A stretch of DNA of 64,000 nt. Origin: Woeseiaceae bacterium (GTDB lineage: Bacteria; Pseudomonadota; Gammaproteobacteria; Steroidobacterales; Woeseiaceae). Positions within the stretch are counted from its first letter, which is position 1, and each line of letters starts with the position of its first letter. The notes beneath the pieces are model-generated. The model saw only the letters and a list, made by a program, of their open reading frames with translations, had not been told where the DNA came from and did no database searches. Below, in pieces: positions 1 through 9,320 of the stretch. The position numbers and the translations under genes were made by a program. The stretch is taken from NCBI GenBank assembly GCA_021773115.1, contig JAJFKS010000006.1, positions 501,266 to 565,265 on the forward strand. Direction: 5' to 3'.

Positions 1-957
1 GAATACCGCGTCTATATCTTTGACATCGAGACCACGCGCCGCCACATCCGTCGCGATCAGCACGCTGGCGCTGCGATTTGAGAAGCGCACCAGCACCTGG
101 TTTCGCTGCACCTGGTCAAGATCACCATGCAGTGCGAGCGCAACAATGCCCTGCGATTTGAGATAGGCAGCAACGTCAGCGCAATCAATCTTCGTGTTGC
201 AAAAAACAAGATTAAGCTCGCCGCCCCAGGCTCTAAGGACTCGCAATAACTCCGCGTTACGGTTTTCGCGGGTCACCGAACACCAGGTCTGAGCAATCAA
301 TGCGGGCTGCTCGTCATCGGTTACGTCGATCAGTTTCGGGTTCCGCTGAACTCTCGCACTGATATCCGCGATCGCATCCGGGTAAGTTGCGCTGAACAGC
401 AGGGTTTGTCGCTCGGGTGGTACGTGTGAGAGGATCGCGTTCAGCTCATCCTCGAAACCCATGTCGAGCATACGATCCGCTTCGTCGAGCACCAGGGTTT
501 GCAGTCCGTCGAGGTCAATCGTCTGTTTGCCGAGATGTTTCAGAATACGGCCTGGCGTACCAACAATGATGTGCGGGCTGCGTTGCAATGACGCCAGTTG
601 TGATCGCAGCGGAGAGCCACCGCATATTGTCAACACTTTGATATTGGGAATACCCCGCGCCAGGCGCCGAATTTCTCGGGCAACCTGATCGGCCAGTTCA
701 CGCGTCGGACAAAGTATCAGTGCCTGCGTATTGAAAGAACTCGCATCCAGCTTGTTTAACAATCCAAGTCCGAACGCAGCCGTTTTTCCGCTGCCGGTTT
801 TGGCGCGAGCGAGTACGTCCACACCTTCGATCAAGCATGGCAGCGATTCCGCCTGCACCAGCGTCATTTCCAGGTAACCGAGATCCTTAAGGTTGCCGAG
901 CAGCGCCGGGTTCAGATTTAGCGTGCTGAAGTCTCTGGTGTTAGACACGGCGTCCAT
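1..957 (-). CDS. dbpA: DEAD-box ATP-dependent RNA helicase DbpA, partial (C-terminus beyond left edge)
   Basis: The window holds the first 319 codons, starting at an ATG at 957. Visible in order: Walker A AKTGSGKT (residues 52-59), PTRELA, TPGR, DEADRMLDMGF and SAT in the first RecA domain; then VFCNTK, LHGDLDQ and ATDVAARGLD in the second. The wording around these motifs matches DbpA (FSTLNLNPALL near the start, AAFGLGLL after Walker A) better than other DEAD-box helicases. DbpA of E. coli is a 23S-rRNA-dependent helicase acting in 50S subunit assembly; its RNA-binding C-terminal domain would lie outside the window, so that part cannot be checked. The GST-like gene upstream ends 3 bases before this start, so the two are probably co-transcribed. 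Confidence 0.93.
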   Translation of the reverse strand, partial: MDAVSNTRDFSTLNLNPALLGNLKDLGYLEMTLVQAESLPCLIEGVDVLARAKTGSGKTAAFGLGLLNKLDASSFNTQALILCPTRELADQVAREIRRLARGIPNIKVLTICGGSPLRSQLASLQRSPHIIVGTPGRILKHLGKQTIDLDGLQTLVLDEADRMLDMGFEDELNAILSHVPPERQTLLFSATYPDAIADISARVQRNPKLIDVTDDEQPALIAQTWCSVTRENRNAELLRVLRAWGGELNLVFCNTKIDCADVAAYLKSQGIVALALHGDLDQVQRNQVLVRFSNRSASVLIATDVAARGLDVKDIDAVF

Positions 958-960
958 CGG

Positions 961-1710
961 CTACCGATGTTTGGCGTAAACGTCGCGAACCCATCGAAGC
1001 GACGGTCGCTCAACCCACGTCGCCACGGTTGCAGCGAGTCGTGGCGGGTGCGCGAGGCCAACATAGCTTGGGTGCTGTTCCGGCAACACCAGTGGCGATA
1101 ACAGGCTCGCGACAGAAATATCCGCGCGCGAGAAACGATTACCGACCAGATAGGCGCGACCGTCTGATAGCAAGTCGTCGATCCATGCGAGCTCCGCGTC
1201 GATAATTGCCTGTGACTCCTCGCCCTGCTGTTTGCCAAGATCCATGCGCTTTTTCATAATTGAGCAGATTTTTCCCCAGCCTATAATGACCGGCAGCTTC
1301 GTCAGCAAGGGCAAATTCTTCGTGAAGATCGGCCTTACGGTCGATGGATGTTCGACCAAAGCTTCGGAATAATAAAAACGCCGCAAATGGACGCCGGCGA
1401 TATCATCGATACGTTTTTCAATGGCGACTGCCTTCTCGATATCGGCATCCGGAGTTAGCCGCTTACCGTTGAACGATCGTGTGCTTTCCGCCCAGGTGAT
1501 GATGTCGGCGGACCCCTGAATAACCCGGTTTTCGAGTTCAAGGTACGGCACCGAGGTTCCGGGGCAACCGAGTTGTTTTGCGATTTTCATGTGCTCGCCA
1601 GGCGCCACATAGCGCAGCCTGTAATCGATGCCAAGATAATCCAGTGCCCAGCGCGCCTTTTCGCAATAGTGCGATATCGCAAAGATATAAAGTGTGGGAG
1701 TCGTCATCAT
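961..1710 (-). CDS. Glutathione S-transferase-like protein
   Basis: A 249-residue protein with a thioredoxin-fold N-terminal half (TLYIFAISHYCEKARWALD, then the cis-Pro region TSVPYLE and the QGSADI stretch typical of the GSH-binding site). An all-helical C-terminal half follows, including the GNRFSRADISVA motif common to GSTs. I chose the ATG at 1710 because it sits just before the beta-strand that opens the fold; an in-frame start at 1779 would add 23 residues with no recognisable content. The gene ends 3 bases before dbpA and probably shares its transcript. The substrate is unknown. The N-terminal SHYC stretch could supply a catalytic Ser or Cys. Confidence 0.8.
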   Translation of the reverse strand: MMTTPTLYIFAISHYCEKARWALDYLGIDYRLRYVAPGEHMKIAKQLGCPGTSVPYLELENRVIQGSADIITWAESTRSFNGKRLTPDADIEKAVAIEKRIDDIAGVHLRRFYYSEALVEHPSTVRPIFTKNLPLLTKLPVIIGWGKICSIMKKRMDLGKQQGEESQAIIDAELAWIDDLLSDGRAYLVGNRFSRADISVASLLSPLVLPEQHPSYVGLAHPPRLAATVATWVERPSLRWVRDVYAKHR

Positions 1711-1770
1711 GGCGGCGAGTATACGCTGATACACTGTCGCTGATGCAGCCGCTGAGAATTCGGTGAAATA

Positions 1771-2456
1771 TTGACTCATTATCGCAAGCTCGGCCTGACC
1801 CTCCTGGCGATCATGCTATCGACCGGCGCACTGGCGCAGCGACAACATCGGTACACTTGCCGCCGAAATGTTGTTGAGTACCGCGGAACGTGGTGTTGCC
1901 GTTCGCGTTCTCGTCGATGATGTCCTCATCGACACCGATGACCGGACGCTGCTGTTACTGTCGGCGCATCCAAGAGTGCAGATCAGAATCTACAATCCGA
2001 ATATCTCAGTTGGCGTTGGCTTTTGGGGGCGTATCAAAAACGCAGTGTCGGGGTTTCGTGAAATTAATCAGCGCATGCATGACAAGACCGCCATCTTTGA
2101 CGGTGTCGCTGGAATAACCGGTGGTCGCAATATGGCGGATGAGTACTTCGATTACGATCGTAACTACGTAAAAATTCCGGCGCCGCGGGGCTTGGCGGTG
2201 GTGGCGAATCGACGCGTAGTCTTATCAGGGCTATCAGGAACGCAAAGGCATCTATTCTGATTCAGTCGCCCTACCTGATATTGCCACAAGGCGGTATTGA
2301 GCTGTTTCATGAACTGACCGACAAGGGCGTGCGGATATGCTGCCCGGCAATAGCTGGCCAACAAGGCTGGACTTCAATCCTGACTTCACCGTCAGTCACG
2401 GCAAGCGTTTTCGCACCTGGCTTAATCGCTTGTTACCGCTGGATCCGATTCTCTGA
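1771..2456 (+). pseudogene. Decayed phospholipase D / cardiolipin-synthase-like gene
   Basis: Pieces of one PLD-superfamily protein lie in order but in different frames. A TTG at 1771 opens a signal-peptide-like stretch (THYRKLGLTLLAIMLSTGAL). From about 1868 another frame gives RGVAVRVLVDDV and the first HKD motif (MHDKTAIFD, then ITGGRNMADEYFDYD). From 2215 a further frame gives IRNAKASILIQSPYL and GGIELFHELTDKGVRI. The last frame gives FTVSHGKRFRTWLNRLLPLD and a stop at 2454-2456. The second HKD motif and much of the middle are missing. At least three out-of-frame deletions are needed to explain this, so it cannot make a functional enzyme. It ends 1 base before the convergent diguanylate cyclase stop. 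Confidence 0.8.
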
Positions 2457-2457
2457 G

Positions 2458-3759
2458 CTAGTCTCGAGAAATGATACGATTCCGGCCCAGATGTTTCGCC
2501 TGGTACAGGCGCGAATCAGCCTCGCCAAGAATCGTCGTGTGTCGACTATCGTCGCTGGATTCGGCAATTCCGATACTGATCGTTACCTTGATTTCCTCGC
2601 CGCCGGGCGACTGCAAGTCTGACCAGTCGGTATGCTCAATGGCCAGCCGCATCTGGCTGCATATTTGTTCGGCACATTGTGCATCGGTATCCGGAAAACA
2701 GAGCAGGAACTCCTCACCGCCATAACGCGCAACAACGTCCGTCTTACGGCAACGATTCAGGAGAATCTGCGAGATGCGGCGCAAAACCTTGTCGCCGATA
2801 GCGTGTGAATAGTGATCGTTAATCTGCTTGAAATGATCGATGTCTGCGAGTGCGACGGTAAAGTCAATATTCTGTCGCCTCGCTGCCTCAAGCTGGAGCC
2901 GCAGGTAGTCATCGACAAAGCGCCGGTTTACCAATCCCGTCAATTTGTCGTGGTGCGCCTGCCGCTGCAGCTCGATTGATTGCAGGCGTAGTTCTTCCGT
3001 GCGTACATCGACCAGCGCTTCCAGCCGATGCCGCATCAACGCATATTGCTTCAGTACCAACATACCTATTGCGAGTACGACCAGCAGGAGTGCGAAATTG
3101 ACCCGATCAGACGTTGTAAACGCCAGGGCAACGACGACCGCGATCAATGCGGACACGGATTCTACAGCCGTCGTGAAAGTATTGAGCAGCGACGACGGAC
3201 TGATGCCGCGAAGATACAGAACAATCATCATTCCAAGATCATTCATGAGCTGCATGCTGAGCATCAGTAGCAGCAACAGCCCGCCAGTGCGCAAATCAAG
3301 CGACAGCAATGGAATTGGCCCGCCCAGGTATTCATACAATGAACCGCACAACAGAATAACCAATGACATCAGGCCGGCGTTGTTGCATGCCGCCGTGATA
3401 ACGGATCTCAGGTCGGTGCCGTCTCGCAGCCGGTGCCATGGATAGATGAACGATGCCAGGCCATTAATCCACGCGGCGTCTATGGGTCCCAGCACGAGGA
3501 TACTGGCGACTTGCGCGACCCGGTCAAAGGAAACATGGCCGAATCCAGGGTGCGGGAATCCGGTGGTGATTGTGAATAAACCGAATACGACAAAAAATGC
3601 CGCGGTTGTGAAGCCATAGTCACCGAGCAATATTCCCTGGGTCTGACTCGTATACGCGATCGCGATAACGGCGACCAGGAACAGAACGATGGAGTAAATA
3701 AAGTCGGGCCGCCATAAGCCCAGGCCATCTGTGTCGGTATTTTTGTTCGTTGCGTTCAT
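2458..3759 (-). CDS. Membrane-anchored diguanylate cyclase (GGDEF)
   Basis: A 433-residue protein with about seven predicted membrane segments in residues 20-240, a short helical linker, and a C-terminal GGDEF domain (about 262-433). The active-site motif is GGEEF (347-351), as in active cyclases. RKTD lies at 338-341, five residues upstream, which is the position of the inhibitory I-site RxxD, so product feedback by cyclic di-GMP is expected. DxLTGLxNRR (DKLTGLVNRR) and the metal-binding D of LADIDHFK are present. It would make c-di-GMP from two GTP in response to a signal sensed in or near the membrane. The membrane sensor domain is not one I can name. It stands alone, convergent with the PLD remnant. 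Confidence 0.9.
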   Translation of the reverse strand: MNATNKNTDTDGLGLWRPDFIYSIVLFLVAVIAIAYTSQTQGILLGDYGFTTAAFFVVFGLFTITTGFPHPGFGHVSFDRVAQVASILVLGPIDAAWINGLASFIYPWHRLRDGTDLRSVITAACNNAGLMSLVILLCGSLYEYLGGPIPLLSLDLRTGGLLLLLMLSMQLMNDLGMMIVLYLRGISPSSLLNTFTTAVESVSALIAVVVALAFTTSDRVNFALLLVVLAIGMLVLKQYALMRHRLEALVDVRTEELRLQSIELQRQAHHDKLTGLVNRRFVDDYLRLQLEAARRQNIDFTVALADIDHFKQINDHYSHAIGDKVLRRISQILLNRCRKTDVVARYGGEEFLLCFPDTDAQCAEQICSQMRLAIEHTDWSDLQSPGGEEIKVTISIGIAESSDDSRHTTILGEADSRLYQAKHLGRNRIISRD

Positions 3760-3790
3760 CGGTGACCCGGCTCAGATTTGGAGGCGTTAT

Positions 3791-5506
3791 TCACTTTTTG
3801 AGTTTCAGTTTCGATCTTGGTTTGGACTTCGGTTTCGGCTTTCGCGATTTCGCGTGGTCTGGCTCACGGTAAACCTCGATCTTCATTGGGCGCCCGCAAA
3901 CCCGGACTTTCTTGAGATCCCTAAAAATATCCCGCGGCATGCCTTTGGGCAAGTCCACCAGGCTGAAACTCCCTTCGATCGCAATATGTCCAATATGCTC
4001 GCCCGCCAAACCCGCTTCGTTGGCAATCGCTCCGACTATGTTACCCGGTTTGACACCGTGTTCCTGACCGACATCGATTCGGTAGCGTTCTTTGCCCGCA
4101 TCGAGTTCCGGCGCTGGCTTGTTGCGCTGCTTGCGGTCACGCGACGGACGATCGTCCCGGGTCTGACGTGCCGGCCGTTCCTTATCTTCTGCCAGCAGCA
4201 ATGGTTTGTCGCCGATCGACATTTTCGCCAGTGCGGCGGCAATCTCCAGCGCGGGTACGTCGTGTTCGCTGCGATACTGTTCGACGAGGTTTTGCATGAA
4301 CTCCAATTCGCCGCCCGCCAACGTGTCGGTGATTTTTTGTTTAAAGTCGGCGATTCGCTTGTTATTAACGATCTCGGTTGTCGGCAACTGCAGCTGAGTG
4401 ATTTTCTGTCGTGTCGCCCGCTCGATCGCCGCAAGCATCCGTCGCTCTCTCGGCGCGACAAACAGAATCGCATCGCCTGTACGCCCAGCGCGTCCGGTCC
4501 TGCCAATGCGGTGAATGTAGGCTTCGGTGTCGTAAGGAATGTCGTAGTTAATGACGTGACTAATACGTTCGACATCCAGTCCCCGGGCGGCAACATCCGT
4601 TGCTACGACGATATCCAGAGAACCTCGCTTCAGCCTGTCCACGGTTTGTTCGCGGTGCGCCTGCGCCATATCGCCATTCATCGCTGCGGCAGCATAACCG
4701 CGTGCTTCCAGCTTTTCGGCAAGCTCCGTGGTCGCAGTCTTGGTACGGACGAACATCAGAATCGCATCGAAATCCTCGACCTCCAGGATGCGGGTAAGCG
4801 CATCGAGCTTGTGCAATCCACTGACCTGCCAATAGCGCTGTCGAATGGTCTCGGCGGTCGCAGTCTTCGCCTTGATTGAAATTTCCTGTGGCTTGTTCAG
4901 GTGCCGGCGAGCGATGCGTTCCACTTCCTTCGGCATCGTCGCTGAGAAAAGTGCCATTTGTCGTTTGGGTGGGGTTTGCTCAAGAATCCACTGGACCTCG
5001 TCAATGAACCCCATGCGCAGCATCTCATCAGCTTCATCAAGCACCAGCGCCTGCAGGCCGTCGAGCTTCAGGGTGCCCTTTCGCATGTGATCCATAACGC
5101 GCCCGGGTGTTCCGACAACTACCTGGACGCCGCGTTTCAATGCGCGGATCTGGCCGCCGTATTCCTGGCCGCCGTAAATCGGCAGGACGTGAAAACCCTT
5201 GATCTGCGACGCGTATCGCTGGAACGCCTCTGCGACCTGAATGGCCAGCTCCCGGGTCGGCGTCAGGGTCATGATCTGCACGGACTTGTTGTTCATATCC
5301 AGTCGCGACAGCAACGGCAGTGCAAAAGCGGCTGTCTTGCCAGTACCCGTTGGTGCGTGGCCGAGGAGGTCCTGGCCTTTCATCAAGGGCGGTATCGCCT
5401 GGGCCTGAATGGGGGTGGGTGTTTCGTAGCCAATCTCGTTCAGCGCAGCGATCAACGGTTCTGCGATCTGGAGGTCGCGAAACGTCGCGGGCTTGGGGGT
5501 AGACAT
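3791..5506 (-). CDS. deaD: DEAD-box RNA helicase DeaD/CsdA
   Basis: Helicase core with Q motif (TPTPIQAQAIPPL), Walker A APTGTGKT, PTRELA, TPGR, DEAD, SAT, and HRIGRTGRAGR of motif VI. A DbpA-type RNA-binding domain follows (KERYRIDVGQEHGVKPGNIV onwards, ending PMKIEVYRE), then a Lys-rich tail. This order is that of DeaD/CsdA, which helps ribosome assembly and mRNA unwinding, notably in the cold. The start at 5506 (MSTPKPATF) fits the helicase N-terminus; an in-frame ATG at 5551 would add 15 residues. The gene is divergent from the glycosylase-like gene starting at 5605. It is a second DEAD-box helicase beside dbpA, and both carry RNA-binding C-terminal domains in known homologues. Confidence 0.93.
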   Translation of the reverse strand: MSTPKPATFRDLQIAEPLIAALNEIGYETPTPIQAQAIPPLMKGQDLLGHAPTGTGKTAAFALPLLSRLDMNNKSVQIMTLTPTRELAIQVAEAFQRYASQIKGFHVLPIYGGQEYGGQIRALKRGVQVVVGTPGRVMDHMRKGTLKLDGLQALVLDEADEMLRMGFIDEVQWILEQTPPKRQMALFSATMPKEVERIARRHLNKPQEISIKAKTATAETIRQRYWQVSGLHKLDALTRILEVEDFDAILMFVRTKTATTELAEKLEARGYAAAAMNGDMAQAHREQTVDRLKRGSLDIVVATDVAARGLDVERISHVINYDIPYDTEAYIHRIGRTGRAGRTGDAILFVAPRERRMLAAIERATRQKITQLQLPTTEIVNNKRIADFKQKITDTLAGGELEFMQNLVEQYRSEHDVPALEIAAALAKMSIGDKPLLLAEDKERPARQTRDDRPSRDRKQRNKPAPELDAGKERYRIDVGQEHGVKPGNIVGAIANEAGLAGEHIGHIAIEGSFSLVDLPKGMPRDIFRDLKKVRVCGRPMKIEVYREPDHAKSRKPKPKSKPRSKLKLKK

Positions 5507-5604
5507 GCTGAAATCCGGTGGAAATCGGGAAATTGGGACGGACTCTAGCATTATTCGTCAATTACAATGGTGCTCGTCAAACACACTGCGTAAAGCATAG
5601 GCCG

Positions 5605-6225
5605 ATGATTACGAGCAAATCCGGCACCGAGTTCCTGCAATTGTTGGAGAATGTAAAACAGTGCCGTTTATGTGAGGCTTCGTTGCCACACGATCCGAGG
5701 CCGGTTTTGCAAGCCGATCCGCGCGCCAGGGTGATGATTGCTGGTCAGGCGCCAGGGCGACGTGTGCACGAAAGCGGCGTGCCATTCGACGACCCAAGCG
5801 GCGACCGGCTGCGGGAGTGGATGGGAGTTTCCGACGCCGAATTCTACGACGCAACCCGAATCGCAATCCTGCCGATGGGGTTTTGCTACCCGGGCACTGG
5901 CAAGTCGGGCGATTTGCCACCGAGGCCCGAATGCGCCAAGACCTGGCGCGACGAACTGCTGCAGCGTCTGCCGAACATCCAACTGACACTGGCGATCGGC
6001 CAATACGCACAAAAGTGGCATCTGCCAGCCCCGCAGAAAAATCTCACTGAAACGGTTCAGCGATGGCGAGACTATGGACCAGCACTTATACCGCTACCGC
6101 ACCCAAGTCCGCGCAACAACATCTGGCTCAAGAAAAACCCCTGGTTCGTCGAACAACTGGTGCCCCACCTTCAACGCGCCGTTGGTCGCGCACTGTCCTG
6201 GTCGGTATCGGGCCAGCCGCTATGA
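5605..6225 (+). CDS. Uracil-DNA glycosylase superfamily protein
   Basis: A 206-residue protein. Near the start CRLCEASLPHDPRPV supplies two cysteines. Then come IAGQAPGRRVHESGVPFDDP, the glycosylase-superfamily catalytic loop (GQAPGR), and near the end PLPHPSPRNN, which matches the HPSxRN DNA-intercalation or active-site loop. The family probably acts in base-excision repair, but this subgroup is poorly characterised and only two cysteines are evident, so a 4Fe-4S cluster as in family-4 enzymes is not assured. The ATG at 5605 was preferred to one at 5518 because the extra 29 residues overlap the divergent deaD 5' region and show no family content. Confidence 0.8.
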   Translation: MITSKSGTEFLQLLENVKQCRLCEASLPHDPRPVLQADPRARVMIAGQAPGRRVHESGVPFDDPSGDRLREWMGVSDAEFYDATRIAILPMGFCYPGTGKSGDLPPRPECAKTWRDELLQRLPNIQLTLAIGQYAQKWHLPAPQKNLTETVQRWRDYGPALIPLPHPSPRNNIWLKKNPWFVEQLVPHLQRAVGRALSWSVSGQPL

Positions 6226-7877
6226 TTCAGGCCTTCGAACGAATTCAGACGGCACCATCCCTTGATTCTAACCCGGTATACTGCGGCCACGACAAATTGA
6301 ACGATAACAATAAATGTCACTATTCGAAGAGCTCAAACGCCGCAACGTCGTCCGTGTTAACGCCGGAAGGCGTGAAGCGCGAAAAGGACGTTGACCGCAG
6401 CCAGTCGATCACACCGAAAACCGGGCGCAAGCTCGACCGCGCCATTATTGGCATTCTGTTAGTCGCCGTCGCCTGGTTTGCCTGGGACAAATTCGTGTCG
6501 AATCCGACGGACGTGCCGGGAACACAGGCGAACGCCGGCAACGCTGCATCCGTTCTGCAAAACCCGGACCAGCGGGATGACAAATCTGTCGCTGTTCTGC
6601 CATTTGTCGCGATGAGCAGCGGGCCGGACGACGAGTATTTCGCCGATGGCCTGACCGAGGAAATCCTGAACTCCCTGACGCAATTACCGGAATTGCTGGT
6701 TACCGCGAGGACCTCTGCGTTTTCGTTCAAGGGGCAAGACGTTCCTGTACAGGAAATCGCAACGGCACTGGGTGTGCGACACATCGTTGAAGGATCGGTG
6801 CGCCGATCTGGCGATCGCCTGAGAGTGACCGCTCAGCTGGTTCGTGCGAATGACGGCTTCCATCTCTGGTCAAATAACTACGACAGTGAGTCAACCGACA
6901 CCATCGCCGTACAGGAAAACATCGCGGAGCAAATCGCGTCGGCGCTCAATGTAGTCCTCGACGAAAAGAAACGGGAAGCAATGCGGCAAGCCGGGCTCCG
7001 GGATGTCGAGGCATTCACGATCTACCAGAAAGCGGTTGAGATTTACCAGGACGCCCATGGCCAGAACGATATCGTGCCCGAATTGCGGCGCGCCAATGCG
7101 ATGTTGGAACAGGTTATCGAGCGCGTACCGACATTCTCTCAAGTCTATATGGACCATAGCGACCTTTTCATCCACACGCTGACTGACGACGCCGAGGGTT
7201 TTCGGGGCGTCGGTGTCACCGATGAGGATGTCGCGAATGCCTTCGCAGCGGCCATAGTCGATTACGAAGCCGCGGTTCGTCATGCGCGAACCGACGACGT
7301 GAGATTGATGACGGAGCTGGATTTTGCCTACATCAGCGGTGACTGGCGGAATTTAGGTCGGCTAATTGAGAAGGCGCTGCAAACGCCTGGCTGCTTCCAG
7401 GGCAACTGGACTCCGATAATAACAAGTGCCTTCGGATACGCTGAGCAATATCTCAAACATTCCTACGACGTTCTGAAGTGCGATCCCCTGCGCGGTTTGT
7501 CCTGGTTTAACACCTCAAGAGCTGCCCAGCGTTCCGGTAAGGCCGACGAAGCGCTTCGTCTAGCGCGCGAGGGTACCGAGATCGCGCCTGGAAGCTGGCT
7601 CGGCACTGAACTCGTTCGAACGCTGGTTGCCCATGGGCTGTATGATGAGGCGCGAGAAGCGAACCAGCGCCATATCACTGACGCGGATATCTCGAAATTA
7701 TTCGAAGCACTGGTCGCTGTGAAAGCAGGCAATCGGGCACGCTACGAAAGTATCGAAATGGAATTCCCCACGCCATTCGATCTCGACGCGACACCCAACT
7801 TTGCAGCGAAGTTAGCCGCCAGCGATCTGAGCTGGCCGCCGCCAACGGATATGACGTTTCCCGACAAAGACTGGTAA
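6222..7877 (+). CDS. TolB-like/TPR signalling protein with disrupted N-terminus
   Basis: The open frame carries LTPEGVKREKDVDRSQSIT, a membrane helix (AIIGILLVAVAWFAW), a FlgO/TolB-N-like domain (SVAVLPFVAMS ... DEYFADGLTEEILNSL ... HIVEGSVRRSG ... LWSNNYD) and C-terminal TPR-like helices. The usual family start, MSLFEELKRRNVVRV, is present at 6314-6358 but in another frame, and the two membrane helices that normally separate it from the LTPEG stretch are missing. An out-of-frame deletion at about 6358 therefore broke the gene. The remaining frame could be read from the ATG at 6222, which overlaps the previous stop as ATGA, but this would add an unrelated leader. Treat it as a probable pseudogene with an intact C-terminal 500 residues. 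An assembly error is the alternative. Confidence 0.55.
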   Translation: MIQAFERIQTAPSLDSNPVYCGHDKLNDNNKCHYSKSSNAATSSVLTPEGVKREKDVDRSQSITPKTGRKLDRAIIGILLVAVAWFAWDKFVSNPTDVPGTQANAGNAASVLQNPDQRDDKSVAVLPFVAMSSGPDDEYFADGLTEEILNSLTQLPELLVTARTSAFSFKGQDVPVQEIATALGVRHIVEGSVRRSGDRLRVTAQLVRANDGFHLWSNNYDSESTDTIAVQENIAEQIASALNVVLDEKKREAMRQAGLRDVEAFTIYQKAVEIYQDAHGQNDIVPELRRANAMLEQVIERVPTFSQVYMDHSDLFIHTLTDDAEGFRGVGVTDEDVANAFAAAIVDYEAAVRHARTDDVRLMTELDFAYISGDWRNLGRLIEKALQTPGCFQGNWTPIITSAFGYAEQYLKHSYDVLKCDPLRGLSWFNTSRAAQRSGKADEALRLAREGTEIAPGSWLGTELVRTLVAHGLYDEAREANQRHITDADISKLFEALVAVKAGNRARYESIEMEFPTPFDLDATPNFAAKLAASDLSWPPPTDMTFPDKDW

Positions 7878-7958
7878 CGCCGACCGAGCTACTCCAGACC
7901 TACATTCCTAAGCCAGCTGTAAACACGTCGCGGCCGCCAGTCTCGCTGACGAAGCCGA

Positions 7959-9320
7959 TTAAGACTCCTCTGGCGTGGCTTCGTCCGACCGCCCGAACGA
8001 CGTGACACTGGAAGAGCGTATGTGCAGATCACGTTGCGGATATGGAATCTCAATACCGTGCTCGTGGAATTTATCCCAGATCCTGAGCAACATCCCGCTG
8101 ACCACGTTGGCGCGCCCGTTCATCGGATCATCGATCCAGAATCGCAGCTCAAGATTGACGGAATTATCAGCAAACTCCTGCAAATGACAAACAGGGGCCG
8201 GGTCCTTCAATATCCGCGGCGTCTCAGCTGCTGCCTCGAGACACAACTCAATAGCCTTTCGCACATCCGATTGATAATGCACGCCGACAGACTTGTGAAT
8301 TCGTAAGAGGTTCTGCGAATGCGACCAGTTCTCTACCCGGGTTGTGATCAATTCTTCGTTCGGTATCAGGTGCTCGATACCGTCGCGAGTCAGGACGGAA
8401 ACATAACGGGCACCAAGCGATTCAACGCGACCGTAATGGTCCGCAATGGCGATGACATCACCCGGCTTGATCGACTTGTCCAGCAGCAGTATGAATCCGC
8501 TGACGAGGTTGGCAAATATCTTCTGCAAGCCGAAACCCAGCCCGACGCCGATCGCGCCGCCGAACACGGCGAACGCGGTCAGGTTGATCCCCACCACCTT
8601 CAGCGCGAATACGAACGCGACGATCGCCAGGCAAATTCGAATGAGCTTGGACGACAGGACCTTGATTGAAGGCGTGAGATTGGGCGATGCCTTGATGCGC
8701 CCCTCAATCACCTGTCCTGCGAGTGCTGTGATCCACAACAGAATTGCGAGCGCAACCAATCCCTGCACAATAGTCAATGCCGAAACATTCACCTGGCCGG
8801 CAGTTAGCGACGCGCCATCGAGAAACCGGACTGCATCGTCGAGCAGGCCGAGGATATTCAGTGCGGCAACGACCCACGCGGTGCTGGCGATGGCCCGCGA
8901 CAGTAATGGATTCGCTACAAAGACCGTCACGATATTGATTACGATCCAGGCAGTCAACAGGCTCGACGTGACGACCAAAGCTGCATGCCGTTGGCCGAGT
9001 TGATCCATGATAAATACAACGACCCACTGAATCAGCAGCCAAACTACCGGAAATGCTATGACATCGAGCCTCAGCCACAAGCGTTTCAGGAGCGCATACT
9101 TTGCGTGCTCCTGACCCAGTGCTTTGACCTTGTTCTTAAGCAGTATTGATAACGGCCACGCGATTGCCGCCGCCGCGGCGATCAGGCCGAGTTCAAGCAG
9201 GGTATCGGTTGAAGTAAAATATTCCGAAATCCAGACCTGGAACTCACCTGACCACTTTGCCCATAGGCTGCCGTCAGACAGTTCATCGATCAAATTCGGC
9301 TCTGCTTGCATCAGATCCAC
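7959..9320 (-). CDS. MscS-family mechanosensitive ion channel
   Basis: A 453-residue protein with about five to six hydrophobic segments. The pore helix and beta-domain junction read GGAIGVGLGFGLQKIFANL and LDKSIKPGDVI, the hallmark of MscS TM3 with its Gly/Ala packing. A soluble vestibule domain follows (ENWSHSQNLLRIHKSVGVHY, then a C-terminal alpha/beta part with PYPQRDLHIR). MscS channels open under membrane tension and release solutes during hypo-osmotic shock. The start overlaps the end of the CorA gene by 10 bases and both are leftward, so they form an operon in which CorA is first. The N-terminal extension makes it longer than E. coli MscS (286 residues), nearer to the medium-length members. 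Confidence 0.9.
   Translation of the reverse strand: MDLMQAEPNLIDELSDGSLWAKWSGEFQVWISEYFTSTDTLLELGLIAAAAAIAWPLSILLKNKVKALGQEHAKYALLKRLWLRLDVIAFPVVWLLIQWVVVFIMDQLGQRHAALVVTSSLLTAWIVINIVTVFVANPLLSRAIASTAWVVAALNILGLLDDAVRFLDGASLTAGQVNVSALTIVQGLVALAILLWITALAGQVIEGRIKASPNLTPSIKVLSSKLIRICLAIVAFVFALKVVGINLTAFAVFGGAIGVGLGFGLQKIFANLVSGFILLLDKSIKPGDVIAIADHYGRVESLGARYVSVLTRDGIEHLIPNEELITTRVENWSHSQNLLRIHKSVGVHYQSDVRKAIELCLEAAAETPRILKDPAPVCHLQEFADNSVNLELRFWIDDPMNGRANVVSGMLLRIWDKFHEHGIEIPYPQRDLHIRSSSVTSFGRSDEATPEES

Noticed and set aside
2945..3445. A 166-codon rightward open frame with many Ser and Arg
   Set aside because: Antisense to the membrane part of the diguanylate cyclase; composition reflects the complement of hydrophobic codons.
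3731..4879. A 382-codon rightward open frame
   Set aside because: It lies antisense within deaD, whose motifs are complete; the translated sequence shows no domain or signal.
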